NCBI GenBank assembly: GCA_030710605.1
Contig: CP092874.1
Coordinates: 75,110,133-75,174,132 of the forward strand
Length of the DNA stretch: 64,000 nt
Reading direction: 5' to 3'
Source: Cordylochernes scorpioides
Taxonomy: Eukaryota; Arthropoda; Arachnida; Pseudoscorpiones; Chernetidae
Under the pieces are notes generated by a model that made no database searches, was not told where the DNA came from, and saw only the letters and a list, made by a program, of their open reading frames with translations. Positions within the stretch are counted from its first letter, which is position 1. Each line of letters starts with the position of its first letter. Shown here piece by piece: positions 1 through 12,300 of this stretch. A program made the translations under genes and the position numbers.

Positions 1-180
1 TCCAACAGACTAAAGTGTCCCAAATAGAGTTGACCAAGGTGCACAATGGTGAAAATACTGTTACAGAAATGCCGCATTTATCTTTTTATTTGGTGTTGGT
101 ACAATTTGGTTTATTGATTGAAAACACAATCCAAATGTATAGTGTGTGACGTTTCGGTACCAACACTGTTCATTTTATTT

Positions 181-553
181 CTTCTTCTTTCTTATCTCCA
201 CTCAATCATATTAGGGTATCAAGCTTGTAAAGCTTGAGACTTTTGATGGTGTCTGCTTTGACAACTATCATGACTGGGTGAAGTAGAATGCCTTTTTGTC
301 ATTAAGACTGAGCACTACTCAGTGGCAGGCCGACTTAGCTCCAAAAGAAATGGCCGCCTCTGGCATGAGGAACAGATGCCATGTGCAGCCGCTCCTAACA
401 TGGAGTACAAACGCTGCTCATCCTGTATCCCCGGTTTAGGAACCCTTACAGGGTACTATCAGCCGGGCCAGCTGAGCCCAGGTTTTTTAGTGAGCTTGTT
501 ACTGCTCCCCCTCTTCCTTTTTCATCCGGGCTTGGGACCGGCAAAGGCGGAGT
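181..553 (-). mobile_element. Repeat A retroposon, copy 1
   Basis: A 373 bp unit flanked by a perfect 12-bp target-site duplication, TTCATTTTATTT, at 169-180 and 554-565. Read on the minus strand it starts ACTCCGCCTTTGCCGGTCCC and ends in a GAA-rich tail (AGATAAGAAAGAAGAAG). Its last ~100 bp match LINE-like 3' fragments at 13856-14006 and 38857-39085. The 81-codon open frame inside it is chance. Positions 145-168 hold a decayed hammerhead-arm fragment (GACGTTTCGGTA). Confidence 0.8.
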
Positions 554-565
554 TTCATTTTATTT

Positions 566-875
566 GATGTTATTAATCCCATGAATTTCATCTATCAGTC
601 AATTGGTGCTTATCAATAGTACAGATAACTAGAATCATACTTAGAGACTGTAAGCCCATCACTAGTTTGCAAATCAAAAGACATTTAACCTTAGTGCTTA
701 TAAGATGTCAAAAGTCCCCCATTTGGGTATTTACACTTATCTGTAAGTTGGGCAATCAGAGTATGTGAGCAATTCTATTTTTAATAAAACCCTGCTTCAA
801 TGTTGATTTGACCCTAGGACCTAGAAGTTAAAATCAGCAACTAAGCCAACTTTAAATTCCTTTCTAAAAAACATA
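566..875. other. Intron or upstream sequence, nothing recognised
   Basis: AT-rich, without coding signal or any repeat that I recognise from elsewhere in the window. Confidence 0.5.
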
Positions 876-1914
876 CAGTATAACCTCGTTAATTCGACAC
901 ATGCAAATTCAACACTACTTTAATTAGACCATATTCTGATGTCCCGACCCCCGGCCTATCAAATAACAAACCGTAATTCGACAGTATCGATAATACGACG
1001 GTTCCAATAGTTCGACCATTTTAAAATTCTAATTTCTACAGATGAATGTTTTTTTTACATGCAACTTTACCGCTAAAAAGGTATTATGGGGGCGGAGCGT
1101 GGCGATGATCGGCGGGCGCCAATAGGATCACTCCTGCGCACTTTTGGTTTCTGTTAGTTTATGTTTTACTTTGCAGTGCTGTTGCGCAATGTCGTGAGTG
1201 ATATTTTAAAAAAATATTTTTTTTTTTGTGGTAATTTAGGCATCGTGCGCTAATAAATAATATTTTCTTTTTAATTTTCAGCATTGAAATATTTTAGTTA
1301 TTTTAAAATTTACAAATAATTTCCTTTTAAATAAATAAATCTTCATAAAATGTAGCCACAATGATTATGATAACATTATATTTCATTATTACATTTCCAT
1401 GTTATAAAAGTTTAAACACAAAATCAATAACACCTGCAGCAACAGTAGATGCCTTTAATACAATAAAAACACTTTGTTATTTAAAACACATTCCAGAGGA
1501 AGAAAGGCATGCATGTTTTTTTAAATAGACCATCTGGAATACATCCTGAATAGGATTTCAGCGCAAAAACAGACATCTATAAAGGAATTTTTAAATTTTC
1601 TTTTTATTTTCCTTATTTATTTCCTTTCAACTGCTATATACTTCAAATAGAACAAAATATTATTTGTAATTATTTATGTTTCAAAAATATGTATTATTGC
1701 CATTTTGTCCCTGATACTAAAAGTTAATCATGAAAATTTCAAAAAAAAAAATAAAAAAAGCTCACACACAATGGTTTCAATTAATATAATTAATTTATAT
1801 TACAAAGCAATTTTTAAAAAATATTATTTTAATGAATTATCTTAATTCAACACTTCCTTTAATTCAACCGAAAGCTCTGATCCCTTGGGGTGTTGAATTA
1901 AAGAGGTTCGACTG
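876..1914. mobile_element. P1: pogo/Tigger-like non-autonomous transposon
   Basis: 1039 bp flanked by TA dinucleotides (874-875, 1915-1916). Imperfect terminal inverted repeats begin CAGTATAACCTCGTTAATTC on the left and CAGTCGAACCTCTTTAATTC on the right. The interior is AT-rich with no transposase. A second, truncated copy of the interior is at 59788-60303. Confidence 0.8.
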
Positions 1915-1933
1915 TATTTGTTGGTTCTAAATA

Positions 1934-2108
1934 CAGTAGAACCTCCCTTAAGCAGACACCCTGCTAGTGGACACCACTCCACAAAGGACAGTTTTCATTT
2001 GCAAAATTACCATTTTTACTATTTATCAACTCTCCGGTAAGAAAACACCTCTCCTTAAAGGACAGTTTGGCTTTGCAATTAGTTGTCCTTTACAGGGAGG
2101 TTCTACTG
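1934..2108. mobile_element. P2 MITE (CAGTAGAACCTCC ends)
   Basis: 175 bp, TA-flanked, with inverted ends CAGTAGAACCTCC / GGAGGTTCTACTG. The interior repeats AGGACAGTTTTCATT and AACTCTCCGGTAAGA blocks shared with many copies elsewhere in the window. Confidence 0.82.
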
Positions 2109-2185
2109 TACTTTGATTTTTATTATCTAATTTTTTATTCCTCGTGGGAAACTCATTGCATTTTTTTTTTTCAAGAAAGGATTTT

Positions 2186-2484
2186 TTTTGCTGCATATCC
2201 CTAGTACACATAGTACAAGCCATGGTAATCATGGTGGGTAGAAGTAGGCGACTGCTTTTACTGTAAGTGCACCACACGTCTACACATGTGAAAAAGCAGT
2301 TCGACTTTCCACTTACAAATTTTCCAAAACCCCGTTTGGTTACTTGCACTCACTGGTGGGGTTGGACTTTTGCAAGAATTGGGGGCCATTGGAGCTTTTT
2401 TTTTTTTTTATCAGAAAAAAAAGTGCCCAATGCGGGAATCGAATCAGGGTCGTAGCGGTTTAGACCATCCTTCCACCGACCCCC
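2186..2484 (-). mobile_element. SINE B, tRNA-derived, minus strand
   Basis: On the minus strand it starts GGGGGTCGGTGGAAGG, carries a pol III B-box-like stretch (degenerate here; GGTTCGATTCC in better copies), has a central domain with CACATGTGTAGACATGTG-type sequence and a poly-A tail after GGGATAAGC-like sequence. Confidence 0.8.
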
Positions 2485-3204
2485 AAGGATATATATATTG
2501 TCCAAATTCTAGAAGAGATGTGCCACAATTCAATAGCACTAAACATGACTAAGCAGTCTCCCCTAAGGTTTATTGGCCCTTAGATAACAATCAAGGATTA
2601 CTAATAACACCTTGATAAGCATTTATTTGTGACATTGTAAAAAAATCAAGGTCATTTCTAGAGTACAAGTAGAATCTCTTCAATTAAACCCTCTATAGTT
2701 CAACCATAATTTTAAGAAATAGTTTCTTGACCCTACTGGAGGGGAGATACACCTTCAAGAATGAAAGAGAACCATCAAGTCAGAAATGGTCCGCTACCTA
2801 ATAGAATGGTCAGAATTAGAAGATAATGAAGAGAACTATACAGAAGAGAAATATTTTGACAAACATTTTTTAGAATTTGATATTCTCTTCAACATTTTCA
2901 GAATATTTTTTTTACTGAAATTGGTAGTAACCAGACCAAGTTATCTTGTAATCTTTTGGTAGCAGGTCTTTCTCAACCATAATTCCTCCTGATGATAACA
3001 CTAATGAAGTTTAATATCGTTTATATATCGTTGAAGTTTTAATTATGTTTTTAGTCCAGTTATTGAATTGTATATAGGTTACAAAAATTTATTTAGGCGC
3101 AAGTATCCCGAGCTGGGATATCGCGTCCGATATGTCAAATAAAATAAAATGAAGTAAAATAATTCCAATTTTGCCTAGCTCTCAGTCCTGTGTCCAGTTG
3201 TCAG
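2485..3204. other. Non-coding stretch before first visible exon
   Basis: No gene or complete repeat recognised. A short stretch near 2680-2710 (TTCAATTAAACCCTCTATAGTTC) resembles a decayed pogo-like end. Confidence 0.4.
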
Positions 3205-3311
3205 CTGTACCATCTCAGCCAAAGAGGTGCGGGAACACATTGAGCTGGGGAACAGACTCCTGGCCCATGGGCAGTATGCAGATGCCTTGTCTCACTTCCA
3301 CACTGCTATTG
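3205..3311 (+). CDS. DNAJC3: DNAJC3 exon (first visible), TPR 1
   Basis: Encodes SAKEVREHIELGNRLLAHGQ and the rest of the first TPR helix pair, ending ...FHTAI. The acceptor TTGTCAG precedes 3205 and the donor is GTAAGT at 3312. Nearby alternative AGs (3217-3218) make the exact start slightly uncertain. It starts in phase 1, so a coding exon must lie upstream. Confidence 0.85.
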
Positions 3312-6300
3312 GTAAGTTCTGAGGTCCAACATTTTATTATTGTCTGCACACAGTTTCTATTTTGTCCTTGTTATGTGTATGGATCCTACGGAGCACTAGT
3401 TCTTTTATTCAAAAAGTAAGTTGTTATCAAGACTGCTAGGTATTTCATTAAATGATGTTAGGAAGTTTGGACCTACCCTTCATTGAAACTACAGCTAAGA
3501 AATGTTCAACCTAAAAGTTGAATTTGTATATGAGTCATCAAGTTCTGTCAGCCACAGAAGTCCCTGTGGTGTTGCATAGCCTCAAGTGCTGAAGAAATCA
3601 TTTAAATGGTCTATAGTAGAAAAAAAATTGCCTCCAAGTACTCTTTGATATACCAAATTTCTCTTCTTCTTCTTTCTTATCTCCACTCAATCATAATACG
3701 GTATCAAGCTTGTAAAGTTGACAACCATTATGATTGGGTGAAGTAGAATGTGTCTGCCTTTGTCATTAAGACTGGGAGCACTACTCAGTGGCAGCCCAAC
3801 TTAGCTCCAAAATAAATGGCCGCCTCTGACATGAGGAACAGACGCCATGTGCAGCCACTCCTAACATGGAGTACAAACGCTGCTCATCCTGTATCCCTGG
3901 ATTAAGAGCCCTTACAGGGTACTATCAGCCGGGCCAGCTGAGCCCAGGTTTTTTAGCAAGCATGTTATTGCTCCACCTCCTCCTTTTTCAATTAGGTTTG
4001 GGACCGGCAAAGGCGGAGTTACCAGATTTCTGAAGCCTGCACATATGTGCTAGGAGTATATAAGAGGCTTTACAGCTCTAGTAGTACCAAGGCTACTTAC
4101 TATGGTGGGATACAAGTCAATAAGTAATGAATAGATAGATGAATTTATATTAACAAAAATATCTCCCTCTGTTAGAGCAAAGTCCTTCTCTTTTTAAAAA
4201 AACTTGATTGAAAAATGCCATAAGAAAATAGCAATCTCCAAAAATTTGACAAAGGAGATGATAAATAATTTTGTTTGGAGCTACAAGACTCTTCTTGAGT
4301 TACCTCAATGTCAAATATGATAAACCTTCCATTCTTAATGTTGAACACCTGTTTGGGGTGAGTCACCTCCTTCCTTTGCACCATTCATTGGTTTATGCAA
4401 AAACCTTGCACAGCTGTAAATATCACACATCATAATTTGACTTACATCTTACTTTCAAATAGCCTCAATTCAATGCACAGTTGCTAATGTCCCTTAGTGT
4501 TCCCCAGTAATTTAAAGACCCTCTATATCATCATGTAGTGCCATCTCTAATATGGAAATCAGCTATTAAGGCATGCCATTTCAAGTCAAGACTTGGGAGC
4601 TGGTACTATATAATTCATCAGGAACCACCTTTACCTTGAATGTTGAAATGTATGTGGTAAAACCATGGGAGGGATTGAAGATGATGTATCTGCTCTCACA
4701 GAGGGAGATCCTGAGAACTACATGACCCACTTCAAGAGAGCCACAGTCTACCTAGCTCTGGGAAGGGCCAAGCCAGCTACAGATGACCTGGACCGGGTGA
4801 TCCAACTGAAGCCGGACTTTGCTGCAGCCAGGTACCAGCGAGGCACTCTTCTACTAAAGCAAGGCCGGCTAGATGAAGCCCATATTGACTTGGAGTGGGT
4901 GGTGAGTTCCTGACCTTTGTCACAGTTATTTGTATGTTCCATACATTTAGAGAAACCTCCAATAATTCTGTGAGTGCATAGAAACAACCCTTTGTAAAAC
5001 TATTTATAATTTCTCTTGTTCCTTAGTGTTTTGATACGTATACTTTTTGGGTCTTATTATACATTTTCCTCAATCCATGCATAGACAAACTCTATTGTTC
5101 TTTTGACAATAGAAACTCTCTGGTAAGAGGACTACACCCCTGCTGTCCTTTACAAGGAATCTGTTCCAACTGTAGTTTCATTAAGATATGGGGAAATGGT
5201 CAAGATGACTTAAAACCTCTGGAACACTGAGACTTGGAAATGTAACATATCAGGAGGAGGTTTCAGCCGAGGCTGTGTACAGCTGAGGCTGCAGCCAGAC
5301 AGCCAGGAGGCCCTCTCAGCCTACTCTGCTGTCGAGCCAATCCGCCAAGACATTCACATGGCTCACAAGTTTGTCCACGACCGGATGTACGACCATGCCC
5401 TCAGTCTTCTCTCCAAGATCATCCAGGTAACTCCCAGGCCACCATTGCTTGTATGGGAAAGGTAGAGTTTTGTTCCCCATCTTTTTTTAAACTAAGAGTC
5501 TCCATTTTATTGTTTTCAGACTAACTCTTCTTCTTTCTTATCTCCACTCAATCATATTAGGGTGTCAAGCTTGTAAAGCTCGAGACTTTTGATGGTGTCT
5601 GTCGGGGATGAGTAGAGCACATCAATGGATGAGTCAATACAGTGGGAGATTTGACAACCATCATGATTGGATGAAGTAGAATGCGTCTGCCTTTGTCATT
5701 AAGACTGGGGGCATTACTCTGTGGCAGGCCGACTTAGCTCCAAAAGAAATGGCCGCCTCTGACATGAGGAACAACCGCCATGTGCAGCCGCTCCTAACAT
5801 GGAGTACAAACGCTGCTCATCCTGTATCCCTGGATTAGGAGCACTTGCAGGGTACTATCAGTCCGGCCAGCTGAGCCCAGGTTTTTTTAGTGAGCTTGTT
5901 ACTGCTCTCCACCCCCCTCCTTTTTCATCCGGGCTTGGGACCAGTAAAGGCAGAGTTTCAGATTAGCTTAGTCTCATTGGAAGTTGATTCCAATAAAATA
6001 GCATTCTCTGGATGCTGTCAAATCTGTAGAGTTGGCACCTGGGAATTCTATACTTGGTTGATAAATGACTTTTTTTTTCACTCACACAAAAATGCAACAT
6101 ATAGTTTTAATTGTTAATTGTTTATATGCTGTATATTTATATATGTACTTAAAAATAAATATAAGATAATTCAACAAAAAATAAAGATCAAATATGCGAA
6201 ATAAATTTAAAATTACAAAAACTATAAATGCATCCAGATGACACAAGAACCTATAGGACATGCAACAACTGTCCTGGTGTGGAACTAACACCTACCCACA

Positions 6301-9300
6301 TATTCTCATGCCCAGCAATGGCGGCAGCCTTGCAGAAAATTGACATGGACCCACCCAAGATAGAGGACATTGTGACTGCTGTGATAGAGATGCACAGGGA
6401 CATCTGAGGCTCTTCATTGGACACGACAACAACATAAGAAATATAATTACCTGGAGCCAATTAATAAAATTTACTATTCTTTGTTTATATGTGAAAAGGG
6501 GAAATTCTCCAATTTAAAAATGTATTGAAACAAATGCATTTTTAAAAATTTCTCTCAACAAGATTCTACACAGATCAACTAATGTATCAGGACCTAAGAT
6601 CAACCCTATCACTTAAGCAACTAAAATACCTTTTGGCAATTTCAACCATGACAGTAGGCCCCCCACTGTACTGATGAGCTATAGCATAGATTGTTGGCTC
6701 TTCATCAGAATTTTCCAAAGTTAGGTTAGTATATTTATTGGCTTGAATTGGCACTGGTTTCTCAAAGATCAATAAAATACATGGTCTTGATGCATTTTTA
6801 AATGTTAGAATTGCCTTTTTCACATCCACACATTCACATGAATATATTCCTCCTTCAAATTACAAACTACAGGGAACCTTGCAGTAATATCAAAATTCAA
6901 AAGTTCCAAAATCTAAATTTCCTATTGTTTTAATTATTGTTATAGTAAAAAAATTGTTCCAACAGCAGTTCCAAGTGGGGTTGAATTAAAGATTTTTGAC
7001 TGTTTATGGCTTAGAGTTTCAGAGATGGTTATTATCTCTTTTTGAATCAAGATAAGTGTTTCCTCACAAACTTGTTTTCCTTCCACCCACATTTCTCTAA
7101 TGTATTGCGCAGGATGTACCATGGGACTACAACCTGAGAGAAGTGAGAGCCAAGTGTTTTGAAGCCATAGGAGACAAGCAGTCAGCCATCAATGATCTAC
7201 GGGCAGCCACCAAACTGCATAAAGACAACACAGAGGGTTACCTGAAACTGAGCAAGCTGAGTTATGATCTGGCTGACCTGGACGATGCTCTCAAGTAAGT
7301 TCTTTTAGGGGGGTCAGTGGAAGGCTGGTATAACTGTTGTTTTTCGACCGCTACGACCCGAGTTCGATTCCCGCATTGGGCACTTTTTTCCAATTTAAAA
7401 AAAAAAAAAAATGCTCCAATGTCCCCCTATTCTTGCAAAAGTCCAACCCCACCAGCAAGTGCAAGTAACCAAACGGGGCTCTGGCATATTTATTTGTAAG
7501 TGCAAAGTCGAGCTGCTTTTCACATGTGTAGACATGTGGTGCACTTACAGTAAAATTGATAGGCAATCCCATAATATTATGTACAAATCAATAAGCTTGA
7601 GGGATAAGTCTCTTTCAAATACATTTATTTCAAGCTTTCGGGCTCAACCGCCCTTCGACAGGAAATCCTGTCGAAGGGCGGTTGAGCCCGAAAGCTTGAA
7701 ATAAATGTATTTGAAAGAGACTTATCCCTCAAGCTTATTGATTTGTACACTTACAGTAAAAGCAGTCGCCTTCTACCCACCATGATTATCTTTTTTTTTT
7801 TTTTTTTTTTCTTATCCCTAGTACACGTGGCACAGGCCATGATAATCATGGTGGGTAGTTAGCGACTGCTTTTTACTGTAAGCGCACCACATGTCTACAC
7901 ATGTGAAAAGCAGTTCGACTTTGCACTTACAAATGCCAGAGCCCCGTTTGGTTACTTGCACTCGCTGGTGGGGTTGGACTTTTGCAAGAATCGGGGGTCA
8001 TTGGAGCATTTTTTTTTTAAACAGAAAAAAGTGTCCAATGCGGGAATCGAACCCGGGTCCTAGTGGTCGAAAACCAAACGGTTTAACCAGCCTTCCACCG
8101 ACCCCCCATGATTATCATGGCTTGTACCACGTGCACTAGGGATAAGCAAAAAAAAAAAGTTCTTTTAACATCTTCAACATTGAGGCTGACAATTTCTGGA
8201 AATATCTTTCAACGAATCCCAAATGCTCTAGCTTCTTTCTTTTGCCCTCTTCTTGTATACAGTAGAACCTCTCTGTAAAGGTCATCTAGTTGCAGAGACA
8301 AAGTTTTCTCTTAGTGGGGAGCAGCTAAATAGTAAAAATAATCTTCTTCTTTCTTATCTCCACTCAATCATATTAGTGTATCAAGTTGTGTCCCTTAATG
8401 ATGTCTGTTTGACAACCATCATGACTGGGTGAAGTAGAATGCCTTTGTCATTAAGACTGGGAGCACTACTCAGAGGCAGGCCGACTTAGCTCCAAAATAA
8501 ATAGCCGCCTCTGACATGAGGAACAGTCGCCATGTGCAGCGCCTCCTAACATGGAGTACAACTGCTGCTCATCCTGTATACCTGGATCAAGAGCCCTTAC
8601 AGGTTACTATCAGCCTGGCCAGCTGAGCCCAGGTTTTTTAGCTAGCTTGTTACTGCTCCTCCTCCCCTCTTTTTCATCCGAGCTTGGGACCGGCAAAGGT
8701 GGAGTTAGTAAAAAAAAAGTAAAAATGATAATTTTGGTGATAAAAACTGTCCATTTTAGAAAGATAATGAGTGTATCCTTTCATGGAGGTTCTACTGTAT
8801 ATCTAGGCTTGAGTGAGTGCAAGTAACCAAACGGGGATCTGGCACATTTGTAAGTGCAAAGTCGAGCTGCTTTTCACATGTGTAGACATGTGGTGCACTT
8901 ACAGTAAAAGCAGTCCCCTACTTCTACCCATGATTATCATTCTTGTACCACGTGTACTAGGGATAAGCAAAAAAAAAATCTTTGAAAAAAATTTGTATCT
9001 CTTTTATGAATCTCATGTACATCAACCCTAAAAAGAACAACTCAAGAACAAGACACACAATAAAAATATATTTTTAGGATGACAGGTGTTTGATAGGAAC
9101 AACAAAAAAGCTTTAGATAAAAATATAGGCAGAAAAACATGGAGATAATATATATATATCTCTTGTTTTCTATAAATGTGCTGTGAAAGAACTGGCTTTT
9201 GTCTCCATTCTAAACAACTATCAACCAATTATTTTATTTGGCATTATAGTAAATAATTGTTGGGGTAAGGTTTTAAAAAATGTTGAGTTTTAGTCTGGTT

Positions 9301-12300
9301 ATAATTCTATGTAGAAGAGAATATGTATGTTGTTAGGCCATTTCTTCAGTCTCTTCTTCTGGACTGCAGCACATACAACCTGCTCTTATAAATGTCTTTT
9401 TCATTATATACAGTTAAACCTGTCTATAGCGCCCGATTTTAAACATTTTACATTAAAAGTGACCTGTCTATAGCACCCTATTTTGGTGAGTCCCAAGACA
9501 GGTTTAACTGTACTTAATGCTAGATAGATTTGATCTCAATTACACCATATTTCTAGCCAATATGGAATGTCCTGTTGTTGTTGTTTATTATCCCCTTGTG
9601 TAAAGATTACACGAATTCCATGAGTTCATGCTCCTCGAGCTGTTTTATGATAAGCAGCGGCCTCTCCCAAAGGTCCTGTTTAGTGCATCTAATGCAAGCC
9701 AAAATTTGTTCTGGAGCTGCGGGTGCCAAGCTACATTTTGGGCAAGTGGGGTAGATTTTGTTATTATTTTCTATCTTCAATGGCTTGAGGTGGCCTGTTC
9801 TAAATCTTGTTAGTGTTGTTTGATGTTGTCTATTTCTGATGTTCAGAGCTCCTCCTGGGTCCGCTCCACTGTACCAACTGTGCTTAGGTGGGATCCTCCA
9901 GTTCTTGTTTATTTTTGTTTTGGCTACTGTTTCTATTTCTTTAAAAGTAAGATGGAATGTCCTTTAATCCTCTACTATACCTTTCCATGATGTGAATACT
10001 TTATAAGAGCCCCTAGAAACCTGTTTATGTGTAAGTTTCTCTAAACTAGAAAGCTTGTGTACGATAATGCCAACCATCCTTGAAATATTAATGTAGAGTT
10101 GGCCATTCTGGTTGACATGCCAGGGTTTTTTTTTTAACTATTCTACAACCTGACTGAGGTATATAGTAAGTTAAGAAAAAGGCGAGGTAGTGATTGATTA
10201 CTTCTTGATTTCTTTATTATAGACAATATCCATTAATTGGTACTGATAACTGAGAACAATTTTCAAATGTGTATTAAAAATACCCACTTGATTTCATAAC
10301 TTCTCATTTAAAAAACTTTCATCAATAGAAACTCCAGATAATTGAGACAACTACTTAACAAATAGTACAAATTGTTGAAACATTTAGGTTGTGTCATGTT
10401 AAAATCTTGTAAGCCAACAATGGTTGATGATGTCACAGTTCTGTGAGGGAGTGCCTGAAGGTGGACCCAGACCATAAGCCCTGCTTCTCTCACTACAAGT
10501 CCCTCAGGAAGGTGTCTAAGGATCTGGAGGCTGTCAAGAGGCTCTCCTCAGAGTCAGACTTTGCCGGCTGCATCAGCCGTGCCCAGGCTGCTCTGGAGAA
10601 TCCCCATCCAGACCTGGTCACCTTTGAGATCAAGTCCCGCCTCTGCTCCTGCCAGCTCAAGGTAGATTGCCTGGTGCCACCTATGTTTTGGTGATATCAA
10701 CACAGTGACTGATTCATCATCCTACAATGAAGGAGTGTGTTGTTTTTGAGTAATGTCTGTCACATTACTCCCACTGAACATATTTATATATTCTAATTTT
10801 GTTCAACCCTATAAGTATGTATGAGCAGATATTACCCTGATGGGGAGTTGCTAACCTGATTTGATTATAATAAAATGGATATAGGTCATTATTTATTTAG
10901 TTTTTTTTTTTTTAAGTCTTTCTTGAGCAGAATGTGTTATGGCACAAATTCACTCATCTCCTGCAAAAAAGAAGAAAGATGTAATAATGGTGTGCTTTCA
11001 TGTTAGAGTAATGTGTGTGTTGCACTGAGGAGTCATTACCTTCATTAGAGGAACTGGGGTCCTCCTTAGGTAGACTTGAGTTATCACAATTAGGAAGAAT
11101 CTCAAGGTAACAAGGCCAAATAAATTTCTATGTGTGACATTTCCATAGCTGCATTGAATAGTTGTCAACCCAGAGTCCATTTAGGACTGTTGGGGCAGTT
11201 AAGATTAAATATTTTCTTGCAAAATGTTTTCATTGTTGTTTTGGGTGGGAGGATATTTTGTTTTTAGTTCCTTGAAAGTTTGTCCATTACTTGATGTTAT
11301 CACTCCAGTGGGTTCCTAGTCTTTCCTGTTGTCTGGAGGTTAAACTGGTCCAAGACTTGATGGGTGTGAGATCTACCCTAGCCATTCAATTCTTGTAATA
11401 ATGGTATCCTCCAAGTATATTTTATTCCATACTTCTTAAATGGTGACTTGGACTACATAGAGAATTCTTCTGTAGCACTTCATCTCAGGAAGTCTGTTCT
11501 TGCAACTCCTCGGTTCCATACTTCAAAATGAAATTCCACAGAAATTCAATGAGTCTTAACCCTTACTGGTCTACAAGCCACTGGCAGTGTGTTAGGGTTA
11601 ACTAACCGGGCTGCAAGCTGCTATCAGTGGCTTCTATGTAAACATGGGGAGGCAAGCGCCAGTGTTGTGTTTCCTGAAAATCATGTGAGAATCTTTCTGA
11701 ATCATCTTCCATTCCCTTTTGCCTTATTTTGTTACTAATTTTCCTTGCATTTTTATTTCTTTTTCAACATGAATTCTAATTTGATAAAGCACAATTTGGA
11801 TTATAAACACAAGGTAATAAGAACAAATCCAAGTAAATAAATAGTGTGTGCCGTTTCGGTAACAACGTTGTTACCGAAACGGCACACACTATTTATTTAC
11901 TTGGATTTGGTCTTATTACCTTGTGTTTTTTTAATTCTAATTTGTTTGATCGCTCTGAACCTCCATTTTTGTATCATTTATCATCAACTGAAAGTGTTCT
12001 TATATTTAATTTGATATTAGAGTCAAGCTACTGAAATTTACTAATTTGATGAGTCAAGGGAACATTATGAAGAGCCAGACATTTGGTGTTTCCCAAAATG
12101 ATCAACAGATTCATCAGCCCCTATTTGCTGCCCCATCCTAGGTAGACCCAATTACATTGCAGTCACCAATATTTCAAGCTATTTTTTACCAGCCACTTCA
12201 TTAAAATGATTTGCTTGGAAACTAATAGATATGCAAAAGAAAAAATACCCTTAAAAACTTTTTTTTTTAAATCTCTAAGTGTTTAGACTGAGGTCACTGT

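Larger units (their letters stand above)
7308..8156 (+). mobile_element. SINE B (outer copy), interrupted by two later insertions
   Basis: SINE B on the plus strand with head at 7308 and tail ...GGGATAAGC plus poly-A at ~8156. Flanked by an 11-bp duplication AAGTTCTTTTA (7297-7307, 8157-8167). It is split by the hairpin element 7556-7748 and by an oppositely oriented SINE B (7791-8106). Head contains GAGTTCGATTCCCGC, the pol III B box. Confidence 0.85.

Noticed and set aside
322-567. 81-codon open frame (and sister frames at 5890, 8551, 37884 and 50306) with a hydrophobic C-terminus
   Set aside because: It is the fixed sequence of repeat A; copies have different frames and lengths, so it is not a conserved gene.
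1-3204. A signal-peptide exon for DNAJC3 within the window
   Set aside because: No ATG-led hydrophobic segment with a compatible phase-1 donor could be supported; it probably lies upstream.
7317-8107. tRNA genes suggested by GGTTCGATTCC B boxes
   Set aside because: These belong to SINE B heads, whose A-box/D-arm region does not fold as a tRNA, and they are repeated many times.
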